From the NCBI GenBank assembly GCA_013115125.1, contig JABANN010000012.1:84551-148550 (forward strand): DNA of 64,000 nt, written 5' to 3'. The stretch is from Perkinsus olseni (taxonomy: Eukaryota > Perkinsozoa > Perkinsida). Shown in pieces: positions 1-12,602 of the stretch (its first letter is position 1; the number at the start of each line of letters is the position of its first letter). The translations under genes were made by a program, and so were the position numbers. Below the pieces are notes generated by a model. It had not been told where the DNA came from. It was given only the letters and a program-made list of their open reading frames with translations, and did not search any database.

Positions 1-3000
1 GCCGACTCAATATGAACAGGTTGGCGTTGAACTCGTTGACGAACCGTCTGGCTTTGCCTTTCCGCGACCGAATCTCGTGAATGTACTCACTCTCGATAAC
101 ATCGTAGCCGGGATTATCGTAAATCCTCAGCTGTATCACGCCAGCACACAAGGCCAGCAGCGCTGGGCCAAAACCAAAAGGGAATGGTAGAGTGATGCCA
201 CCATGAGACTTGCCGAAGCCTATCACTTGGAAGAATATTTGCAACCAGGTGAAAACATCATGCTCAACAAGGGCGCCACAACGGTCTCTGTTGTCCTGGT
301 AAACATCTTGGAGATGGACGCACGTAGCACAGCTGATATACGATACACGAGCCGTGCCATCAACCACAGCATGAGGGTTGCAGGCATCCTGCCACACCCT
401 GCAGGGAATGAAGGGAATTTGGTAGAACAGCTGCAGACCGAAGATGGTAGCGGCAGCGCACATGGTGATAACAACCATATGCCGGCGAGCAGCCTTCAGG
501 TCGAAGTGGAAGCGCAGGAGGCCAATGAACATACACAGCATCACATCGGTCATGACATTGGTCTCCATAGTGTACGCAAAGGAGCTCAGGAATGTGAGCA
601 ACCACAGAACATAGATCCACAACCGCATGCCGAGAAGAGGCCATTTCCCTGAAGATCTGCTCCCAGACTTTGCAGTTCTACCGAGGGTCAAAGCTGCGTT
701 CTGGCGAGTCAACATCGAGCTCGACCCTCTCGGTGGACCACGGTTCAAGCCGATGCGAATATTCCGGATTAACATGACGATGATCCAAAGGCACGAGAGC
801 TCCCAGATGAGAGCTGCGCCTGGGATGGGGCCCATGACGGTGATGCTGCTCGGAACCTCCCTATAAAAGTTGAGCGCTGTATATCCGTGGAGACTTCCGG
901 GCGCCACAAAGAACCTCTGCCAGTCATCCTCGCAAGATGCTGTGTACGCTCCGTCAGCAGCGATCAACGGCGATCCACAAAGCCAGCCGCCATCGTAACG
1001 AGGGGGGCAGTCGCTGCACCAAGGAGGGTACCACAGCCGCAGAAGCAGTTGTACGATGACACAGAGTACCAGGACAAGGCTAGTGATCACCAGCCTGGGT
1101 AATCTCGGACTGGAACCGTGCTTCATTGCTGACATCAGAGACGCTGCCATGGCGTAGTAGATGTAGCTGTACACGTTGCTACGGGCCGCGGCTGTTATCA
1201 TGAGAGCACAGGCGGCTATCGCAGGAGTGTAAAATGCCAAGGAGCTCGACGAGATCTCCAAGGGTTTGCGACCCCATGGGGACAGACCATAGCGTGCCGT
1301 GTAGTCAATGTTCCTTTGGACAACACAGAGGATGAGGATGCCGATATTTCGACCAACACTGGCACCAGTCCAGGAGAAGCCCAACCACTGTTCCGTGTCC
1401 GCAAGGATGGAGTTCTCTGCGAATGAGAACCGAAATGCGTACTGTAAGATGAAGAACACCGAGACCGCCAAGGACACCACCACATTGAGAGTGCCCCACC
1501 CTCGGCCAACGCACAGGATTACAGCAGCCGCAATCATGAGCACTACGCTCGCCAAAGACGTTTCAAAGGCCGAGAAAAGGAAGATGCAGTACATGACTAC
1601 AGAAGGGAGGATTCTTGCTGCGTAGATCACGATAGATTCGAAAACTCGCATCCCAAGAGACCGCGGATCTCTAGATAGGTCGACGTCCGACTCGTCTGCC
1701 TGGTCCAAGTCGTCCAGCATGAGCAACGATGACGCGAAGCGAACCATCCTCATGCAGACCACCGCAGAGAAGGCGGTCAAGGTCGTTTTCCAGATCCCCG
1801 CTGCGGTCTTGTCGATACCGAGCTCCGAAGACAGTGGATATGCTACGCTAGTGGTGAGTTCCTCGTAGATGCTGGGATATAGGGCGACGCATCGCCATCC
1901 AACCACCGCAATGCAAAAATAAGCCAGGGCGTAGTTGACAACGATGATACCAAGATACCGCTCGGAGTTCTTGAAAAGCAGCTGATAAATCGCAACCTGC
2001 ACTACGAAGATTGCTAACATCACGATGGAGAAGACGTCCACTGGTTTAGTGAGAGCAACCCAGAGTGTCCAGAAGAGGGCGATGTATACAGCCACACGGG
2101 AGATAGCGGTCCAATGCTCCCTCAGGAAGGCGCCGATAGGCGTTGAGGCTCTGTGAAGGTCATGGGCTGGAGGGAGCCGATTGGGGAGGATAGCCACGAG
2201 GAATATACATAAGTGGGCGATAGCCGGGACGAAAACGGTGGGGAAGGGGTCCAGAGAGAACGTGCTGTAGTTCCAGATGGCATACTCCATAGATACCGCA
2301 CAGCATACCACAGAGGATAAGATGAGTGCCTGTGTGACAAGCTGCTTGATGATGCCCTCGGGCTGCACTATCAGCACTAGAGCGAAGAACAGATAAATGA
2401 GAATAAAAACGTTACTCTCCCTGCTGACGGCCAACACGATCATCACGATGATCAGGATGCACACGACAGCAAAGTCCGCGTGAGTGAGGACACGGCGAAC
2501 AGTCTTCCATACGTACTGGGCAGTAGGGCCCTTCATCCACTTAGGAAAGATGGGCTCCTCTTCATGGTGAGAATACTCGTCTCTAGCTCTCTTGGCCGAG
2601 CTGAAATGCCACTGCCAAATGGCCGCAAGAATACAAGTAAGCAAGAACTGCAAACTGATAGCCAGGAATCTCCAGCCAACCTGAGAGCCATCTCCGAAGT
2701 CGTAAAAGTGAAAGCCGACGCTCTTGAGGAAGAACGTGTGTCTACTAGTGGAGACCTCCTGGGCGAACGTCCACGGTATGCTGCACACTATGTTCAGTAC
2801 CGTAAGAAAAGCTGCATAGCAGACAATGACACCAAAAACAACTTTTGTCCCCACTAGGTTCGGGAGGATAAGCAGACCGCACCCGGCAATCTGCAAAGGG
2901 GTTGCCAGAGTGCTAGGAATGACGACGGCCCAGCAAATCAATATCAGCGGCGCGCCGACACTGAGTGCTATGGTATCAAGGAAGGCGGTCCATGCACGCA

Positions 3001-4923
3001 CCACCCAGGGGCGCTTTTTCTTCTCCATGCCACCACAAGAGGCGTGGCCATTCTCTGCTGCTGACAGAACATCTTCGTCATCATGGTCGGCAGCAGAAGC
3101 CTTGCGAACTCGGTGGGTGAGGATGGAAGGCGACCTCTCCGAAGAAGTCGATGTGCTAGGGGTGGGAAATGATCTACCTTCCCTAGACGGCCGAGGGGTC
3201 GACATCTCGACCGAGGTGTGACGTAAGGTCGGTAGCAAAAACCACTGCTTTGTCAAGGGCTCGTAGGGCTGGATGAACCACGGCAGCAAAGTGGCCTGCA
3301 GGACCAGCCCAGCCACGGAGAACAGCATGACGGAGAAGTTCATTTGAAAGCCGGGAGGGTTCACCGACTTGTACTCTTTGACCATCGGGGACCCGATCAT
3401 TTGAGGTACCCACAACGTGGTGTTCATAGTGGATGCAACAGCGGCCGGCAGACTGAGCACGTACCTGATAAATGATTGAATGAGAGCCCTACTTAGCACA
3501 GCAGCGCATAGCGTGAGTTTGGGACGGGGTATGATCATCACACATCGCGCATGACGCTTTAAGACTTACATCGTGAACCCCTGGCACCATGCATACGCGA
3601 GAATAGTGATCATCAGGTTCCTCTTGGATGCTTTGTGCACAGAGCTAGCTCGGGACTGAAGACAGCACGAAGGATGACCCGCCCAGTCTCTCAGGCCCAT
3701 GGAGAAATTTCTCTCTCATGCCGAGCCCATCCATCTGTAGCAACCTATGCGTGAGGATGTGTGTGTTAATATCACGGCCTACAAACATCCCGCTGGTAAT
3801 CGGTGCCTTTCATACTCTCAGTAACGGGCTAAATGATATCTCCGAGTTTCTAATGACTATTTCCGACAACGTAGCCCGGAAATCACTGAACGAGAAACAA
3901 CAGAAGTTCCCAGGGCTTAACATTATCAAGAGACAATTCTTCCGTGAACGTCCTAGATACACGATCCCACCACCGCCAACATACCTTGGGCATGGCCCAA
4001 ACATGAAGGCCGAGGAACAGAAGTGGTATATACGGCAGTGTTAGAAGGCAGGGCGACAATAAGATCTGCCAGGTCATGAGGAGGAACGTGATGATTGTTC
4101 GCGCCTGGGGGAACAGGAATGGCGCCCCAGCAGCGACAAGGCGTACAGCGCCGACGGAACATCATTCACTCGGAACAGCGGAAGCTTATGCTAGTCTAGC
4201 TCTCCACGACTGTTCACGTTGGTGAGAGGAAGAGCTTACCAGTGGTGGCACACTAGACAGGGGTAATGAGAGCTTTTGGAGGGCCAATGGGTATAAATCG
4301 AAGCAATCCGGCAGCAGCAGGGCGAGGATGAGACCACCAACAACATACCTGAAAATGCGTAACTTCAGATCGAGAATTACGGAAGCTCTGTCTGTGCCGC
4401 GCTGAGGTAGATTGCTCCATAGTGATATCGTCTATAGCAGCCACACGAATACCCACTCTCGAGACATCCAACTTAGCTCACATCACCATCATGTGAAGGG
4501 AAGTCATAACAAGGAGGATGCTGCACTTACCATCCGATCTTCGACGATCCGAAGTAGATACTGGCGTACGTCGTCGAGTAGAGTCCCCCCTGCAGGGCCA
4601 GCATTACCTGAGGAACAGAGCAATGGAGCATCTAGGAACGGTTGACGAGCGGCATCCCGAAGGAACTTACAATGACAATGAATGCGAGAATCGAAATTAT
4701 TGGTATGGGCCCAATCGATAGACGAGGCCAGGCTCTGTAGGCCAGCAGGCTAAGTGATATAAATAGGTACCTATACCCACAGCACGACTAATGATAACAC
4801 TACAGCTTGGGCGTCGTACCCTATGCCAGGTACAGTGGAATCCTCTGTACACGATACGGCAATGACCATAGCAAAGACGGCCAACCCCAGTAGCGGCGGG
4901 ATGGGTGACCGTAATGGGAGCAT
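1..4923 (-). CDS. Piezo-like mechanosensitive channel, 3' part missing
   Basis: A very large polytopic membrane protein read on the minus strand. The start is the ATG at 4923, with an in-frame TGA just upstream. Short exons at about 4.9-3.5 kb, each bounded by GT/AG, encode hydrophobic segments (for example LILALLLPDCFDLYPL and SPCLLTLPYIPLLFLGL). From about 3464 one uninterrupted frame of over 1,100 codons runs off the window edge. It carries a Ser/Arg-rich cytoplasmic stretch near 3.2 kb and then more than fifteen membrane segments. Near the edge, LLLRLWYPPWCSDCPP recalls the Piezo segment LGMPPALCIDYPW. A membrane segment followed by a charged stretch (IQLRIYDNPGYDVIESEYI, then RRFVNEFNANLFILS) recalls the start of the Piezo beam region. 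In Piezo proteins these features belong to a trimeric mechanically gated cation channel. The identity rests on remembered family patterns; another giant multipass protein is possible. Confidence 0.6.
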
Positions 4924-5312
4924 ACGTCAGCAATCAGGTACCAAAAACAATCCTACGGCAGCACTCGAATGAGAGCCCCTCATCAAGTGACGCAGCCGAC
5001 GGGCCTCACTAGGCTGCGTTTGACCACGGCGTCCTAACCTAGTTCACTGCTTGCTCTCATTCTCGCTGTTCCCAAAAGAGCTTCGGGCGACTTCCTAGCC
5101 CACTATCACTCGAAAGCCTCGCTGTACGGTATCCCTCAAGCGGCTTTGAGCACCAGGGACCCAAATACTTGCCTCCCGCCCTCCCCGTCATGCAGCGCCC
5201 CTAGAAAGGACTTCAACTCAATCCCCAGTGACTCTGGAAACGTTTTGAAGAAAGGAACACAGTGGTATCATTCAGTGTTTCTAATATACGTAGTGCGTAG
5301 CCTTTGGAAGAT
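4924..5312. other. Intergenic, Piezo-like to RPAP1
   Basis: About 390 bases between the Piezo-like start and the RPAP1 stop, both on the minus strand. It must hold the Piezo-like 5' region and the RPAP1 3' end. I see no gene or repeat in it. Confidence 0.5.
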
Positions 5313-8300
5313 CTATACACCGTCGAGCTGCCTGACTATATCCCCGGCAACCCGGACCACCAGGTTAGCGTCGTCCAGCGCCAAGTCGGCTGCCTCTCTT
5401 AGGAAGCTCTGACCTGTGGAGAGACCACTTCAACCGTTCGGATCAGTCGCTAGCCCCTCATCAAACTCACATTGGTCACGCCAAACCCGCAACAAGGACT
5501 GCGATTCTCTATCGGACAGGTCGGCTTGCTCGATACTGGAGAGCTCGGACTCGCCTGGAAGAAGACAAGCCAGCTGCCACGCTTGGAGATGCTTCGATCC
5601 CAGCTTACCAGTGAGAGCCTGTATCCCCTCAGTCTTGGCCAGGACAATCATGAAGTCCGTGTCGCACCAGACGTCGACTCTGGAGGAGAGGGGGAAGCTT
5701 CGACCACACAGTGCCAACATCAAGGAGGATTCCAGTGGGGTTGGGATACCTGCGAGGTGGCACCGGAATGATAGACCACACCATCTCGAGCCCACAGAGG
5801 ACCGACTTCTGTGATTGAGTGTCCAAAACGGACGATAAAGATCAAAGCTACCATGCTATAGAGAGTTTTCTGTGGATTGAGAATCTGTAATCATCTCTGC
5901 TATACTGTGCATTTCTATCCTAGCACCGCTTTTCTCGAAAAGCCATCCATCCTCCGAGCCAACTCGGCAACAGGGGAGAGCTTCGGTACCATTCTCGATC
6001 CTCTTCCTGAGATCAACTCTGGCCGACTCATGCCACTTCATCATGCCACCGTCCGCCATGGCACATCCAGAAGGATATGTCAACAAATTCATGCCGACTT
6101 GCCAAGCTTCTGACGACTCGGTGAAATCTCCTACGCGCTCGAGGACCTGTCACAAGCATCGTCCATGCACCCCGAGAGTCGCCACGCAGCCATCCCAACT
6201 GGGCGGCAGGTGAGGACGAGTCTGGCAACGGAACGTACGGACTCGATCGTAGGCTCAATACTGACTAGCGCCACTGGAAGCTCTCACTTTCCGTTGCCAA
6301 CCACAACGCACCACGAGAGAGCCGCCATGCTTACCGCCATAGCCATGTCGCCCCATTGAAGAAGCGGCTGCGTCACTTCTCGATTCACCCTCTCCAACTC
6401 CGTGACTGTCTCAATAGACGCTTTCTGTAAAACGCTCATCGGAGTGCTGTTGTCCCAGGGGCCCTCCACCCCAACGCCATGCCACAGCGTTCCCAAAGCA
6501 TCGGGGAATGTATCTGCTCAGGGCCATGGCGGCAGAGGGGCCATGGGATGTCTCCTCTTACCTTCTCCTGCAGCCCTCAGGCCTCTCGCAGCAGCCTCCT
6601 TATCCGACCGATATCGACATAGCGTGGCCCACACTTCCGAGGATACCCCCTCGGAATGTGAGACCAGTACAGAGAGCTCATCGACAGCCGGTTCTGAGCA
6701 CCAGCAGATTCGTCGAACGCCAGTCACGCGACACCTGTACCCACCATCCAGGTCCAACAGGAAGAGTGCACGGCCGATATTGTTGAGGTCCCCCTTCGCC
6801 AGCAGCCAGTGGGAGACCGAGGGCTCCTTAGCAAGGCGACACACGGGAGCATGGTCCTCGAAGGTCGTCGTCAGGAGCTCCAAGAGCTCAACCTGAACGA
6901 AGATACCCGTAGCGGAGGCTCATTTCAGTACACATACAGAAGCAGCTGTGACGGCGTCATCGTTGGCAGCCTTATCCTCGACCTTCTGGACCGCAGAGTC
7001 GAGACAGTCCTCTAAAGATCGCTTGAAGGACTCCCGACTGAAGCGAGGTGACACAGTGTAAACAATCGCTCTGACCAATACACGAGATCCCCGTCTGCAA
7101 TGCCGGTAGATGCGTTGCCGGGAAACAAGACAAGCAGCATGAATTAGCGGCTTACCGTACCTTAGTCTTGTAAATACATATCATATGTTACCTTACTATT
7201 TATTATACATTACTAATATATACTATAATTTAAAATTATATTCGACCATATCCTCATCAATATCGCCCTTTAAAGAACCAGAACTACATAATATTAATAG
7301 TGGGGAATTCACAGCATCACCAGGCCTTTAAAAATCGATTCCGTTGGGCGCACACCACTATAGAGGCCATCTCCATACCGTAAACGTGCGAGTGACAATA
7401 AGTAGACGCCACCGAGCATGGCAAGGTACCTGCTTACTTGTCGGACCTCCACAATGCTTCTACCACCTTAAGAGCATGTAGGACTACCTCATCATCACCA
7501 GCACGCAGACACATATACCGAGAGAAGACCGGCAAGTACCTAAGCAGAGAGAGGTCTCTCATAGAAGGAACTCCCCTGCTCATGCTTTGTCACGAGGAGG
7601 ACCAGGGTAGCCACGATGAAAGCCCGACTTACGATCGTATCTCCTCAGCATCCATCGTGCCATCAGTGACACCCTTGGACCACCGATCGAGGCCAGCGCA
7701 GCACCAGTCGAGGTCGCTTTGCTTTGGCCTTTCGAGCCCTCCTAGTACTCTCATCGACCCAATCTAACACCGAGAGCTGTCGTATCAGCCAACACGGAGG
7801 CGCCACCCTACTTGTGATGCCCGGTAGTAGTCGTCTACGTTGGGTAGAAGCAGGGTGCACGTTGCAACCTGAAGAGAGGCGCAGCCCAGTGACTCCGAAC
7901 GGTGACGGTGCCTCGGTTCAGAACAAGTACGAAGGTCAACGAAGAATAAGACTATCTTCCAATTGAAGCATTTTTGAAGTATTCCACGAATACTTCAGCA
8001 GCGGCGGCACTGAGTACCACTTCAATCACATTCTCAAGGCGCCTAATTTCGTCGTTTAATGACGATCCTTCACCAGTATTACCCTGTAGGAATCAGCAGC
8101 AAAGTTGATGATGTCCGAGCATATGTCCTGAAGCTTTGGAGCCAATGGTAATAGTAGTGATAAGATATGCGCCAAGGACACCACTGAAGGGGACTCCTTT
8201 TGTTCATCGACACGGAACTGACGATTCGACCCCGTCCGAAGTGTGTGCAGCTATCCTCCCGTACCATCTCCTGCTTGGCGATGTTCTCAAGGGAGATGAG

Positions 8301-10508
8301 GAACTCGGGTATATCAGCAAGGTCATTCGTGAACCTCGGGAACCGTACTAGCAGCTGTACTAGGGCGGCGAGCGCGGCGTGCCGTACCTGAAACCAGACT
8401 GCGGAATACCGGTCTCCCCAGTCGCGAGGAGCAATAGACAAACACTGTGATGGTGACGAAACCAGCGAGAAGGTCAGAGTGGAAATGATGTCATTCGAAA
8501 ACTCGCATGAAGAATCCCTCCTCCCGCTACTATGCAGGAAGCGAGATAGCATTATTACATTGATATTAGCGTGCGAGACGGAGACAGCAAATCTGACGTG
8601 GACCTGCCGATGACGTATCCAGAGTTGGCTGACGTCCGAATCGTTCGCTATGATATTTCCGAGCGTACCTGAACCGTCGTAAAGAGGTCAAGGTGCCTCA
8701 CACTACGGTCCACTGTAGATTCCTAGCGCTAGCATCAGGGAATCCAATTCTCCCGAACAAGCGCTCTCTTCCCGTAACATACGTAAGGCGAGCTGCCGCT
8801 GTCCACCATTATTAGAGTCCGATAGCACCAGCAACTCCTGTACTGTATACCCTGGTCTCCCAGGCTCCTCACCGTGATGGTACAGAATCTGTCGCCAACA
8901 GTGATAACCTCGGCTCAGTCCGGCTCACGAATGCTACAGGATCGTATCTTCCCTCGACGCCAGCGCTCCCTCGTTTGAGTTCATTGCCTTCGAAGTCGAA
9001 TCTTCGTCCCTCAAAACTCTCATCCTCCGGTCGTGCCAAATCTTCCTCCTCCCCCACAGGCTCCATCCACTTCTGCTTGTCAATCTCCAGCTCATCCAAT
9101 TCCAGACGGTTGCCAAACCTACTCGTAGACATGGCGCCTCGATCATCTTCAGCTCGCCCTACTACCCTAGATCCACTTCCCCTTCATACACGTCATCGCT
9201 CTCGACCCCCGCCGCTGCCTCCTGCCCCTGTCCAGAGATATCCGACTCCAGCTTCTTGCGCCCGCGCTCTTTCAAGAACTCAATATTTGAGGCACTGAAC
9301 AAGCGTTGCACCTGAGATCCATCGCCACCAATTATTCATCAGATCTGGCTGGCTGCCGTACCTCCGCCATAGTCTCTTCCCGCTCTTCCCTAGTCATCCC
9401 CAGCACAGCCGCACTCGTGTCACCATCGACCGTAGCCTTAGGTTGTGGTGCTGGGGACGGCCGTGTTTCTTTTCTCTGTGCAAGAGGCACTCTCGAGGCT
9501 GCCAGCTTCTTCGAACGCCATGCTCTCAGCTTTGGTTTCGGGAAGCCCTTGCTGGTGCTGGCAGGGTCCGCTTGAGGCGGCGCGACGGGTGCTGTCAACT
9601 AACAAAGTGACGCCCATCAACACAGCGACAACAGACCGACATCGATTACATCGGGATGTCGTTCCACAACACGATCATTCATAACACGGCTGAGTGGCAC
9701 GTCTACTGACGACAGCTCCGCCTGCTGCTCGGCCTCGTGGGCCTTTGCGGGAGCATCATCTGCAACAAGACCGCCTTATCAACCGCCACAACTACTGCAC
9801 GTGCCACTTGCGTAATGCGGTGAGGATATCAGTATACAGGATATCAGTATCAGGATACACTGGGGGTTCTATGCAACAGGATGAAAGGCGACCGGTGAGC
9901 CAATATGCAGCTGGTTGCAGCGGAGAAAATACCACGTACCAATAATGATGCCAGGATGCCACATGCAAAAATGAGGCCACTATGCCACATGACCGCAGGA
10001 GCTGGGGCTGGTATTTGAGTCAGCAGCAACCAGTAATTACTCATCATCACTGCTACAATTGTTCGATCGCTCTCGTGCCGCCGCGTGGCATAGTGGCTTC
10101 ACTTTCGCATGACGCATTTTTTCGTCTAGTTCTGGATTGACGTAACACTGCAAGTACTGCTCCACAACTGGAGCGGCTACTTCGCTTCGCTATCACCTAT
10201 TCACAACTTCCGCCTTCTACTGACCGAAATCTACCGCGGCAGCTCTACCAACAACTAAAATCAATATGCCCACACCGAACCACGTGATAACAGGGTCCAG
10301 CTAGGTGTCACCATAGATGGATGATGCTGTCGAAACCTCACTAAGCCCTATTACTACCCTCCTTGGTTCCCTCAGCAAAGGCCACAGCCTTCTTATTCTC
10401 CTGGCCGCCTACCCTCACGACAGTGGCTGCAGGCTTGTCACCGTTTATGAACTCAGCCTGCTCTTTCAGTAGGTCCTCTTCTGACAGCCATGCTGGCTTC
10501 CGGGGCAT
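5313..10508 (-). CDS. RPAP1: RNA polymerase II-associated protein 1
   Basis: RPAP1 helps assemble and import RNA polymerase II, and works with GPN GTPases. The ATG at 10508 opens MPRKPAWLSEEDLLKEQAEF, which resembles the conserved RPAP1 N-terminus (PGESE-DLL-FQ). Further exons give PLSRVMNDRVVERHP (compare the human ITAVLTKIIERD segment), SNIEFLKERGRKKLE near 9.28 kb (RPAP1_N region) and RFDFEGNELKRG near 9.0 kb. The hallmark HHGEEPGRPGYTVQELL, of the RPAP1_C domain, lies near 8.85 kb. Downstream exons at 8.55-5.4 kb are helical and HEAT-like (for example VRHAALAALVQLLVRFP near 8.37 kb). The last exon reads SFLREAADLALDDANLVV and stops at 5313-5315. Several introns were not resolved, notably between 7.0 and 7.6 kb, where the DNA turns AT-rich. 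A MITE-like element lies in an intron near the 5' end. The gene sits 183 bases downstream of the prenyltransferase stop. Confidence 0.85.
7150..7310. other. AT-rich segment inside RPAP1
   Basis: A strongly AT-rich stretch (ATATCATATGTTACC, TATTTATTATACATT and similar) in an otherwise GC-balanced gene. No coding frame is convincing here on the minus strand, so it is probably intronic. It may be an inserted AT-rich fragment. Confidence 0.4.
9962..10111. mobile_element. MITE-like 150-bp element, copy 1
   Basis: Terminal inverted repeats of 27 bases (9962-9988 and 10085-10111) match at 24 positions and share the core GCCACTATGCCAC. A related 141-bp copy lies at 38790-38930. There is no coding capacity. 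It sits in an RPAP1 intron. I found no convincing target-site duplication. Confidence 0.6.
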
Positions 10509-10691
10509 TCCAGTTCAATACTCAAACCAAGCTACGCTGCAGCGCCCTCAGCCCACTCCTTACTGTTGAACACAATCCAGTTAGTCATGTGAATCGATAA
10601 CGATGGCTACGTTATGTGTTAGCGATGGAGTGGTATTAGTAATGAACAACAACAGGTGGTGCTGGATGGTAATCCTAGAGTAAAGAAGCCG

Positions 10692-12476
10692 CTATTTGCC
10701 TCGATGGTAAATCTTTGATGTTAATCCTTCAATAATTCTCCGCAGTCCAGGGTTGGATATGCCTTGTGATAGACGGTCGATCTTGGCCTTCTCCTCCTCT
10801 TCAAACCTGAGACCATTAAGGAGCACTAAGAGTTCCATGCCCATGATTCAATAATTTTACCTCTCGAAAGCCTGCTTAACGCCAGACTTAGTGAAAATAG
10901 ACTTGACCTCGGCCACCTCTTCCTCTGCGGAAACAAGCGTGAACGACGAGCCTCTCAGGCGCATACTCACCAGTCTTGCTTCTCTTCTGATATAATTCAT
11001 TTAATCGACTGAGCAAGGCTTTACTCTGACCTAAACACAGTACGATAAACTTGACCTCTGCCCTGCTGCAACCCCACATGAGCCCTCCGTCTCCAACAAC
11101 TCTCTAGCCTTGAGGAAAACGTACGAGCACTTGCTCTCGCTGATATCAGTGCCAACCTGATGGTGGTCGTGACACTCTCTGCCTAGGACCTCCATGACTA
11201 CCTTCCCGATGACCTTCGGGTCAGCAAAAACATCCAGTATGTCGTCTTGTGCTTGAAAGTAGTTGCCAAGGGTGATGCAGGCCTGACAGCTGACGGGTTG
11301 CGAGAGGACCATGTCGCCACAAGGTGGACCTCTTTAGTCCGCTGATAATCTGGGTCATCCTTAGGGAACCGTGCCATGGCCATTCCCAACGCAACTGGTA
11401 GCCAGAAGGAGTAGTAGGCCGTCTTGTAAGCTGTTATGGCCCAGTATCTAAGCTCGATCATGAGCACCCACGGCCTGCAGCCCTCTAAGACCTCTCCATA
11501 GTGTACCGCGACAAGTCCACAGTGACATCCTCCGGACGAACTGAGTTGAGGTCAAGATGCTGACCAACGATCGTCCGAAGTGTTATATCGTGACAAAGTC
11601 GCATAACCTGAGAAGGGGGGCCGTCCAAGGCGTCGCAGTCCCGCCAACCTACCGAGAGTTTGATCTCGGGATCGAAAGTAGTAGCTTCAATTAGGAGGGT
11701 ATAAACGGCATTTTCTATGAACACAACGTCATTGAGTGAGTTGGGCATGGAGACCTCCGGCAACTTGTACCAGCAAGTACTGAAGGAGAGGCAACACTCA
11801 TCGCGTGATGATGAAGCATCGTCCCGTACCTCCCCCGACGGGTCTCAGACTGATCCATGACGTCGTCGAACATGAGGAAACTGGCTTGCAAAAATTCAAC
11901 ACCCCAGCCGATGGTGATGGCATCCTTAACATGGTCACAAAACTCTCCGCAAAGAGCCACGTATCTTTTACACCGAGAGTTGCCAGGATCGAGCTAAGAT
12001 TCGCCTTACGTTGCCACCACAGTCATGCCTCTGGTCATCTTGCCTCCCAAACAGTTGTAATTTATGCACTTCTCAAAATAATTACAAACCTGTCAAAAAA
12101 TTATCAGGGCTTGGCTCGACGTAATACCACAACATGACCGCAAAATCGGGACACCTACACCAACATGAACGTCATCATCAGCGCCAAGGCCACCCTCCGT
12201 CAAATAAGAGCCGATGCCCCGTAAAACGGTATCCCGAACCTGGTCAGAGGAAATCAGAGGACTCCCATTCTGGCCACGTAGTACTCCAGGATAAGCATCT
12301 AAAAACATCTGCCGCGTCGAGTCAGCATGCACAGGGGAAAACAGTGCCGCCGCTGCCGTTGCTGTTACCATAATCAAGCTGCTGATACCAGCTTGCATGC
12401 TCATCGCTGGTACCAACTCTAACCCGAATCCCCGTTCGATGGCCCCGCGACACTTCCCTTCATGAGAACTCAACAC
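10692..12476 (-). CDS. FDPS: Farnesyl diphosphate synthase-type prenyltransferase with N-terminal extension
   Basis: Condenses isoprenyl diphosphates to FPP or GGPP for sterols, quinones and protein prenylation. Minus-strand exons give the family motifs in order: INYNCLGGKMTRGMTVV (the YNV-GGK-RG block, near 12.05 kb), FLMFDDVMDQSETRRG (first Asp-rich motif, near 11.85 kb), TIVGQHLDLNS (near 11.56 kb), YKTAYYSFWLPVALGMAMA (near 11.4 kb) and NYFQAQDDILDVFADPKVIGK followed by GTDIS (second Asp-rich motif, near 11.2 kb). The C-terminus ends GLTSKIYHRGK with the stop at 10692. A 45-base intron splits GK from GTDI. The ATG at 12476 gives about 55 residues before the family core, including an Ala-rich hydrophobic run (SSLIMVTATAAAALFS). 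That suggests an organellar or secretory targeting leader. Product chain length cannot be read from what I resolved. The gene lies between RPAP1 and SNW1. Confidence 0.88.
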
Positions 12477-12602
12477 TACAGCTTGCTAGAGGGTGGCTGC
12501 TCAGTCTGGCGCTGAGATCAGCAGGGGTGATAATAGTGAAGGGAGTAGTGTTACATAGTATGATAACAGCAGCAAAGAGAGACGTCAGCTGTCATTAACC
12601 AC

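Noticed and set aside
12134-12373. Plus-strand frame over the prenyltransferase 5' exons
   Set aside because: A shadow of the minus-strand gene, whose motifs are clear.
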